Positions 56,314-64,000 of a DNA stretch of 64,000 nucleotides are shown here, piece after piece. Position 1 is the stretch's first letter; every line of letters begins with the position of its first letter. A program made the position numbers and the translations under genes. Source of the DNA: Molossus alvarezi (lineage: Eukaryota; Chordata; Mammalia; Chiroptera; Molossidae). The DNA lies in contig CM073887.1 of the NCBI GenBank assembly GCA_037176705.1, forward strand, positions 29,019,501 through 29,083,500, in the 5' to 3' direction. Below the pieces are notes generated by a model, which made no database searches, was not told the origin of the DNA, and saw nothing but the letters and a program-made list of their open reading frames with translations.

Positions 56314-59300
56314 ATGGCAATAAAGAAGTACATATCAATAATCACCTTAAATGTAAATGGATTGAATGCTCCCAAAAAAAGAAACAGAGTAGCTGATTGG
56401 ATAAGAAAGCATGACTCATCTATATGTTGTTTGCAAGAGACCCACCTCACAACAAAAACTCACATAGGTTGAAAGTGAAGGGATGGAAAAAAATCTTCCA
56501 AGCAAACGGAAAGTAAAAAAAAAAAGCTGAAGTAGCAATACTCATATCTGATAAAATAGATTTCAAAATGAAGGCCATAACTAGAGACAAAGAAGGCCAC
56601 TACATAATATTGAAAGGATCTATCCAACAGGAAGATATAACCTTGATAAACATATATGCACCCAATATAGGAGCACCAAAATATATTAAAAACTTTCTGG
56701 AGGACTTCAAAGGAGAAATCGATAGCAATTCAATCACTGGATAGATCCTCTAGACAAAAAATTGGCAAGAAAACAGACTCTAAATGAAGCACTAGACCAA
56801 ATGGATTTAATAGATATCTACAGAGAATTACACCCCAAAACTACAGAATTCATATTCTTCTCAAGTACACATGGGACATTCTCAAAGACAGACCACATGT
56901 TAGGACACAATGTAAGTCTCTACAAGTTCAAGAAGACTGAAATCATATCAAGCATCTTCTCAAATCACAATAGCATGAAACTAGAAATTAATTGCAACAA
57001 GAACATGCAAATACATTTGAACACATGCAAGCTAAATAGCATGTTATTAAACAATGAATGGGTTACCGAGGAGATCAAGGAACAAATTAAAAAATTCCTG
57101 GAAACCAATGAAAATGAAGACACAACAACACAAAATTTATGGGATGCAGCGAAAGCAGTTCTGAGAGGGAAGTTCACGGCACTACAGGCCTACCTCAATA
57201 AACAAGAAAAATCTCTAATAGACTATCTAACCTCACAACTTAAAGAACTAGAGAGCAAACAAAAAGAAAACCCCAGACCAAGTAGAAGGAAAGAAATAGT
57301 AAAGATCAGAGCAGAAATAAACGACATAGAGTCCAAGAAAAAAACAATTCAAAGGATCAATGAAAGAAAGAGCTTGTTTTTCGAAAAGATAAACAAGATT
57401 GATAGACCCTTAGGTAGACTCACCAAGAAACAAAGAGAGAGAACCCAAATACACAAAATCAGAAATGAAAGAGGAGAAGTAACAACTGACACCACAGAAA
57501 TACAAAAGATCGTTAACAACTACTATGAACAATTATATGGCGACAAATTTGGCAATCTAAACGAAATGGACAAATTTCTAGAAACACATAGTCTCCCAAA
57601 ACTGTACTGAGAAGAGATAGAAAACTTGAACAGACCAATAACAACAGAAGAAATTGAAGAGGTAATCAAGACTCTCCCAGCAAACAAAAGCCCAGGCTTG
57701 GATGGCTTCACAGGGGAGTTTTACCGAACATTCAAAGAACAACTAACACCCATTCTCCTCTAACTATTTCAAAAATTCAAGAAGAAGGAAAACTTCAACT
57801 CGTTTTATGAAGCCAGCATAATTCTAATTCCAAAACCAGAAAAAGACACTACAAAGAAAGAAAACTACAGGCCAATATCCCTGATGAACATAGATGCCAA
57901 AATCCTGAACAAAATACTAGCAAATCAGCTCCAGCAATACACCAAAAAAATTATCCACCCTGATCAAGTGGGATTCATCCCAGGGATGCAAGCCTGGTAT
58001 AATATTCGCAAATCAATAAATGTGATACACCACATAAATAAAATGAAGAATAAAAACCACATGATCATATCAATAGATGGTGAAAAAGCCTTCGACAAAA
58101 TCCAGACTCCATTTCTGATAAAAACACTCAGCAATGTGGGAATAGAGGGATCATATCTAGACATAATAAAGGCCATATATGAAAGACCTACAGGCAACAT
58201 CACACTCAATGGGCAAAAACTAAAAGCATTTCCCTTAAGAACAGGAACAAGGCAAGGATGCCCACTTTCACCACTCTTACTTAACATAGTACTGGAAGTG
58301 TTAGCCACAGCAATCAGACAGGAAGAAAAAATAAAAGGGATCCAAATTGGAAAGGAGGAAGTGAAACTGTCATTATTTGCAGATGATATGATAATATACG
58401 TAGAAAACCCCAAAGAGTCCATCAAAAATTTACTAGACTTAATAAATGAATTTGGCAAAGTAGCAGGATACAAAACTAATGTCAAGAAATCGATGGCATT
58501 CTTATACACCAATGATGAACACGCAGGAAGAGAAACTAAGATAATAATCCCATTTACCATTGCGGCAAAAAGTTAAGATACCTAGGAATAAACTTAACCA
58601 TAGAAGTAAAGGACCTATTTGCAGAAAACTACAGGTCATTGAAAAAAGAAATAGAGGAAGATATAAAAAAGTGGTAGCACATACCCTGTTCATGGATTGG
58701 AAGAATTAACATCATTCAAATGTCCATACTACCCAAAGCAATCTATAGATTCAATGCAATCCCCATCAAAATACCAATGGCATACTTCACAGAATTAGAA
58801 CAATTATTTCAAAAGTTCATATGGAACCAAAAAAGACCTCAAATAGCCACAGCAATCTTGAAAAGGAAGAACAAAGTAGGAAGGATCACATTACCAGATT
58901 TCAGGTTATACTACAAAGCCACTGTAATCAAAACAGCCTGGTACAAGAACAGGTACTGGCACAAGAACAGGCATATAGACCAGTGGAACAGAACTGAGAA
59001 CCCAGAAATGGACCCAAGGCAATATGCTATATAAATATTTGACAAAGGTGGAAAGAACATACAGTGGAGTAAGGACAGCCCCTTTAATAAATGGTATTGG
59101 GAAAATAGGACAGCTACATGCAGAAAAATGAAACTAGACCATCAACTTACACCCTACACAAGAATAAACTGAAAATGGATAAAAGACATAAATGTAACTC
59201 ATGAATTCTTAAAAATCCTGGAAGAAACTGTAGGCAACAAAATTTCAGATATCATACACAGCAGAATTTTCACTGATACATCACCTAAGGCAATGGAAAC

Positions 59301-60114
59301 AAAGGTGAAAATGAACACATGGGACTACATCAAACTCAAAAGCTTCTGCACAGCGAAAGATACAATCATCAAAATGGAAAGGCTACCCACTGTATGGGAG
59401 AACACAATTGCCAATGATATATCAGATAAAGGTTTAATTTCCAATATATGTAGAGTGCTCACACAACTCAACAAAAGGAAGACAAAGAACTCAATTAAAA
59501 TATGGGCAAAGGAGCTAAATAGATACCTCTCCAAACAGGACATACAAATGGCTAAGAGACATATGAAGAAATGCTCAGCATCACTAATCATGAGAGAGAC
59601 GAAAATTAAAACAACAATGAGGTATCACCTCACACCTGTCAGAATGGCTGCCATCAACAAATGATCAAACAACAAGTGTTGGCGAGGGTGTGGAGAAAAG
59701 GGGACTCTAGTACACTGTTGGTGGGAATGCAGACTGGTGCAGCCACTATGAAAAACAATATGGTGTTACCTCAAAAATTAAAAATTGAACTTCCATTTGA
59801 CCCAGTGATCCCACTTCTAGAAATATACCCTAAGAAGCCTGAAACACCAATCTGAAAGAATATATGTACCCCCATTTTTATAGCAGCACTATTTACAATA
59901 GCTAAGATCGAAACAGCCCAAGTGTCCATCAGTAGACAAATGGATAAAAAAGCAGTGGTACATATACATAATGGGGTACTATGGAGCTGTAAGAAAGAAA
60001 GATCCCTTATCGTTTGAGACTACATGGAGGGACCTGGAAAGTATTATCCTAAGCAAACCAAACCAAACAGAGAAAGACAAGTATCGTATGATCTCACTTA
60101 TTTGTGGAATATAA
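56314..60114 (+). pseudogene. L1 ORF2 relic, broken
   Basis: ORF2 begins MAIKKYISIITLNVNG and continues to LQETHL, the first endonuclease motifs, then hits a stop. The region that should hold GDFN is deleted by about 45 bp near 56,735, removing an active-site motif. Remaining endonuclease text includes [14 protein letters not shown] and SNHN (changed from SDHN). The reverse transcriptase block (57,884-58,576) keeps RQGCPLSP and FADD, then a 1-base loss in an A-run after TIAA shifts the frame. The C-terminal Cys-rich tail (59,676-59,730) is split between two frames. The natural stop is TAA at 60,112-60,114. Confidence 0.92.
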
Positions 60115-60353
60115 TGAACATAACAGTCTGAGGAATGGTGTCCCAGAGACGTGGAAGTGGGGTACAGATTGATAATCCCCAGAAGAGAGGGTGCTTGGGG
60201 AGAGATAAACCACAGAACTTATATGCATGTATGCATGAACAATGGACATGGACAACAAAGCTGGGGACAGGGCAGGAAGGGAGGGGGAGGGGGGAATCAG
60301 TGGGGGGAAAAGGAGAAACATCTGTAACAAAAATATTTAATTAATAAAAAAGA
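60115..60353 (+). promoter_or_regulatory. L1 3' UTR with G-rich tract and polyadenylation signal
   Basis: A G-rich purine tract (60,266-60,315) contains multiple runs of three or more G. AATAAA at 60,342 is followed directly by the A-rich tail. The same tract appears, as C runs, in the minus-strand L1 ends at 9,610-9,680, 10,860-10,910 and 22,695-22,733. A G-quadruplex potential is inferred from the runs. Confidence 0.75.
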
Positions 60354-60369
60354 AAATTAAGGCTGTCAG

Positions 60370-61184
60370 AAAATGTTTCCATAGTTACCTGCATCATGTT
60401 AGCAAGAAATGAAAGAATTTTGAAATTTCTTTTCCTGTGCTACTGTGGCTGCATTTTGTACAAGGCAGTTCTATCCTCTGGGGTTAATATGCATTTACTA
60501 CATATATATGGAGCTCATTTATAACTCTCTGAGCCCCTAGCAGTATGTTCCTCCACTCGGAAGGAACTCCCTGTTCATTTCATCCCTCTGTGGGACAGGG
60601 TAGGAAAACATGCTGCAGAATTCCAGAGGGTGATTTGAATTCTAGCCTTTTCTGACAAGATGGGTATGCACAATTCACTTTCTCTTTCCCGCCGTCTTCA
60701 ACTACTTTTGTTCTGCTTATTATTTTGTTGTTATTCTATCCCTATTAAGTAAAGACAGACAACCCAGACCATTAAATTTAAAAAGTGCCTGATCAATTCA
60801 AATAATTTTATTTCTTGAGCTATTCCTAAGTCTTTCTTCAGCGTTCTGCTGAGTTTCAACCTCAGGGACTTCTCATATCTATAAGATTTCTTCACTGGGT
60901 ATGGCAAACAGCCGTGGCTATTTTATGGGTAAAAGTCACAGGTAAAGATAATGAATGATAGATTCTGTTTTGATAAGCTTCATTATAAATTCTTATCATT
61001 CGTGTATTTTGAATACTTCCTCCAATTTTCTCTGGAATCATTGAATTTCAACACTGTATTAAATTTCTCCATATTCTAGTATGGGAAGTTGTAACACACT
61101 GTGCTTTATACAAACTAAAAACACACTTTCCACAGGAGATAAATATTAAAAATCTTTCACGTTTTCTCTTTTGAAAATTCACTT
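60370..61184. other. Intergenic DNA, nothing recognised
   Basis: No repeat family or exon is supported in this right flank of the L1. Confidence 0.45.
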
Positions 61185-61371
61185 TATAACAATTTATTTA
61201 TTGCTTTTAGAGAGAGAGGAAAGCAGAGACAGGGAGAGAAAAATCAACTTATTGTTCTACTTATTTATGCATTCATTGACTGATTCCTGTGTGTGCCCTG
61301 ACCTGGGATTGAACATGCAGCCTTGGCGTATCAGGATGATGCTCTAACCAAATGAACTGCCTGGCCAGGGA
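61185..61371 (-). mobile_element. Older Ves-like SINE, minus strand, diverged
   Basis: TTTATTGCTTTTAGAGAGAGA, GACAGGGAGAGAAAAATCAA, TGCCCTGACCTGGGATTGAA and GAACTGCCTGGCCAGGG are in the right order for a minus-strand copy. The most diverged SINE of the set. Confidence 0.75.
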
Positions 61372-61654
61372 TGCAAACTTACTTTTAATCTCACTTTTTC
61401 TGTCTTGCTCTAACCAAATAGAATGCTCCTCAAACTACTGGTACAGGTTTCTTTTCTCTTATTTATAGCAGATGGAGTATTGCCCTTTATAATCAGAATT
61501 ATTATCAGGGACAATACTAATAAAATGTCAACCGGTAGAGTGTGCCCTGTGTTCTCTTCACTTTCTCTTTCACAAAGCAATAATGCAGCTTAATAATATC
61601 ATTCATAAATTTTTGTGGCATCAATATTTGTGGAGAATTGGAGGATCTCATTTA

Positions 61655-61915
61655 ATCCCAGGACTCACACAATGATAGCATGATGATCATTTGAAGGGCA
61701 CTTTATAAAAGAATTCTCTTGTACATTAACATGTTTTACCATATTCATAGCATAAACTGCATTGTACCCTGAGATGCATATGTAGCAATTTTAATTATCT
61801 CTATTTTACATGTTTGAGAAACGAAGAATTATAGACAGAAAGTGATGTATCTGAGAATATACAGTTGATAAGTATCTGACCACAAGATGATTAGTGATAA
61901 AGCCCAAGCTTTTTC
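61655..61915 (+). repeat. MIR SINE relic
   Basis: ATTATCTCTATTTTACATGT, TTGAGAAACGAAGAATTAT, GTGATGTATCTGAGAATATA and ACAGTTGATAAGTATCTGAC follow the second half of the MIR core (ATTTTACAGATGAGGAAACT, TTGCCCAAGGTCACACAGC). Confidence 0.6.
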
Positions 61916-62183
61916 TTCGCTACCTGTTGGTTTCTCCCCTTTAATCTCCACAACCAAGTCTAGAAAAGTAACTACTCGTGAGTAGCATCCAAACTAAAAC
62001 ACGATGAGAAAAATAAGGTCTGTTTTTTTTTTCTTTTTTTCTGGCTTTATTTTAATTTCTTTGCCATTTAAAAAGCATGATACTTTTTAATCATTTATTT
62101 TTCTTGGTGAGTATTAAGACACAAACTGTACATTCATTTTTGTGTCCTAATTTTATGGGTTTTTTTTTAATACATCAATTTCT

Positions 62184-62438
62184 TTTTTTTTTTTATCCTC
62201 ACCCGAGGACATTTTTCTATTTTTTGTTCAGATAGAGCGGGAGGGAGAGAGAGGAACAGAGAGAGAGCGAGAGAGAAACATCGATGTGTAAGGAACACAT
62301 CAAGTGGCTGCCACCCGCACAACCGACCAGGGCCGGGGACAAACTGCAACCGAGGCACGTGCCCTTAACGGGCACAGAACCCGGGTTTCTCAGGACTGCA
62401 GGCCGACGCTCTAACCTCTGAACCAAACTGGCCAGGGC
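62184..62438 (-). mobile_element. Young-type Ves-like SINE, minus strand
   Basis: Poly-T, TATCCTCACCCGAGGACA hairpin, GA-rich body, ACATCGATGTGTAAGGAACA and the complements of the B box (ACAGAACCCGGGTTTC) and head. Target duplication TTAATACATCAATTTCT at 62,167-62,183 and TTAGTACATCAATTTCT at 62,439-62,455, one difference in 17 bp. Confidence 0.95.
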
Positions 62439-62455
62439 TTAGTACATCAATTTCT

Positions 62456-63559
62456 ATAGCCAGAGCTTAATTGGACCCTTCTTTCCTTTCTTTTAGAAAA
62501 AAATTGATATTTTATTTAAAATATCATTGTTTTTTCTTTCAGGCAAAATTTTTTGCCGAATTCAACTAATACAGGGGAAAAGGCTAGATTGTCCCAGAAC
62601 AGTAGATGTTCAGAAGTCTGACAGGCAATTTCCTGGAATAGTCTGGCTTTGAGGGGGTTCGCACGTATAATATGTCAGATAAAAACAGCTGAATGGTGGC
62701 AGAGAACAACTAACCAGAGCATTAGAGTAAGTGGCTGCATTAGTTGTAGTCAATGGAAATTTCCAGAAAATAGGTCTGGGCTTTTAGTGAGTGTCTGTGA
62801 TCTAATTCTATTCAACAAAAATAATTCATTTTCCAGAAACGAATTTGAAGTTTCTGTACCCAAAATTCATCAACAGAGACAGTTACTTTAAGCATCTGGT
62901 GACTTTTGAAATAACTCTAACAATGAACTGAATTGCCTAATATAACATTATACTTAAAGCACATATTTTCTGAGTGTGAGTTATGCTACCATGAAAACAT
63001 ACACCATTGAAACAGTGGTTCATATATTTTATATATATACACACACACACACACATATGTAAAATGGAATTTATACATTGAGACATTATGTATATATTTT
63101 TGATTAATATATAACAAAATTACACTTTTATTAATATTACCCCAGTTTCTTTATTAATATTACCCCAAATATTACACATGTTTTACATGCTTTTTTTTGC
63201 TTAATGAGCTATCAAACCCAAACTGGGACTGATAAACTTTAAGCAACAATGTGAAAGAACTCATATTTCCCCATATCCTTACTAAAATGAGACATTATGA
63301 CACTTTACATTTTTTGAAATGTGGAGCATGATCTTTACTATTTAATTTGCATTTTTGAACTCCATCCTATCGAGTAGCATCAAAATCCTCTTATTTTTTT
63401 AAAGGCGAGACTGTGGAAGACATTCTTGACTCCCGTTCTTCTGACAATTCATGTGCAATATCTAATTCAACAGAGAAGTTCTATAAGCTCTATGAATATT
63501 ACATATTTTATAGTAATATAGTGTATGTGTCAGAAAACGGCTCTTCTCACCATAACCTC
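62456..63559. other. AT-rich intergenic DNA with an AC microsatellite
   Basis: A TA/AC simple repeat occurs at 63,023-63,054. No exon or repeat family is supported. Confidence 0.45.
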
Positions 63560-64000
63560 TCCTATGTGCTTTGCTCATGCACACATTACGGCTTTACCTG
63601 GATTCTGCATCATCCTACTAACTGAACTTCCTGCGTTCCCTCTTGAGCTCGCTGCCCTGATCCACATAGCAGCAGTGTTGTTTTTTTGTTTGTTTGTTTC
63701 TTTTTTAAGGCTTAAGTCAACTTTTGTCTATATCCTGCTTAAAGTTCTCCAATGTCTTTACAACACGCTTATACAATCAGAACTCTTTATGTATCTTTCA
63801 AAACCTTGTATGAATAGTCTCTGTGATCCTTCTCATCTCAGCACCGTCCACACTAACTTTGCACCTGCTACCCTTGCTATTTAGGCCGCTCTTCGCCAGA
63901 CCCTTCCCACAGCCTTTTCTATGATCCTGGTTTCAACTAAAATGTCAGCTTCTTAGACAAGCCTTCCCAGTGACCTGTCCCTACCTCTTATTCTTTAACA
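63560..64000 (+). repeat. L2 LINE 3' region, continuing beyond the window
   Basis: CTATATCCTGCTTAAAGTTC, TCCAATGTCTTTACAACACG, CAATCAGAACTCTTTATGTA, CTTTGCACCTGCTACCCTTG and AATGTCAGCTTCTTAGACAA and GCCTTCCCAGTGACCTGTCC follow the sense strand of the L2 3' region (CCTGCTTAAAACCCTCCAATG, CACACTCAGAATAAAATCC, AAATGTCACCTCCTCAGAGAGGCC). The 119-codon frame at 63,525-63,884 lies in this relic and is not a gene. Confidence 0.78.

Larger units (their letters stand above)
54429..60353 (+). mobile_element. Structurally full-length L1, plus strand, coding regions broken
   Basis: 5.9 kb from a 5' UTR start to an A-rich tail after AATAAAAAAG. The order is 5' UTR (54,429-55,364), ORF1 relic, short spacer, ORF2 relic and a 3' UTR with a G-rich tract. 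Both ends are intact and the target duplication is perfect, but both ORFs have frame shifts and stops, so it is not active. It shares long near-identical stretches with the minus-strand L1 at 14.4-19.4 kb and so belongs to the same or a closely related subfamily. Confidence 0.96.
54413..60369. repeat. Target-site duplication of the full-length L1
   Basis: AAATTAAGGCTGTCAG is present at 54,413-54,428 and 60,354-60,369, perfectly conserved. It bounds the L1 exactly and, being perfect, suggests a fairly recent insertion despite the decay of the ORFs. Confidence 0.97.

Noticed and set aside
57964..58560. 198-codon minus-strand frame
   Set aside because: It is the antisense of the L1 reverse transcriptase region.
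63525..63884. 119-codon frame
   Set aside because: It follows L2 consensus phrases and has no protein domain.

Overview
The window looks like AT-rich mammalian intergenic DNA from a bat. The main evidence is about ten copies of a tRNA-derived SINE with A and B boxes, a TC-rich 3' body and a terminal CCTC-GGGT-GAGG hairpin before the poly-A. There are also about nine older, more diverged relatives that open with the GGCYGG-TGGCTCAG phrase. Both fit the Ves-type SINEs known from yangochiropteran bats. The assignment rests on remembered family features, not a search; family and species are not resolved. I recognise no functional host exon, no functional RNA gene and no CRISPR, phage or bacterial feature.

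Layout. 1-9.3 kb: AT-rich DNA with ancient repeats, old L1 pieces and three older SINEs. 9.29-11.04 kb: four consecutive retrotransposon insertions separated by five copies of one 17-bp target sequence. 14.4-19.4 kb: a minus-strand L1 with a CpG-rich 5' UTR of three tandem units of about 110 bp, decayed ORF1 and ORF2, and no 3' end. 19.4-19.9 kb: a segment repeated almost perfectly at 28.45-28.95 kb. 21-30 kb: SINE inserted into SINE, a Tigger-like and a hAT-like DNA transposon, an RPL17 processed pseudogene, L2 and microsatellites. 30.9-37.2 kb: one old L1 (plus) inserted inside another (minus). 37.5-54.4 kb: a long stretch of mostly single-copy AT-rich DNA with L2, MIR and L1 3' UTR relics. 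54.43-60.35 kb: a plus-strand, structurally full-length but dead L1 with a 16-bp target-site duplication. 60.4-64 kb: MIR, one old and one young SINE, and an L2 that runs off the end.

How the parts work together. The ORFs with recognisable domains are relics of L1 ORF1 (coiled-coil RNA-binding protein) and ORF2 (endonuclease and reverse transcriptase). The L1 enzymes are the presumed machinery that inserted the SINEs and the RPL17 copy, because these share T-rich target sites, poly-A tails and 13-17-bp target duplications. The most unusual signals are repeated use of the same target (9.3-11.0 kb and 28.9-29.5 kb), a 9-kb-spaced near-identical duplication whose two copies carry different insertions at the same 15-bp site, and two L1 copies with differently organised tandem promoter arrays. 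No undescribed gene system was found. Two unassigned ORFs, at 38.1-38.5 kb and 51.0-51.3 kb, are listed as weak candidates.
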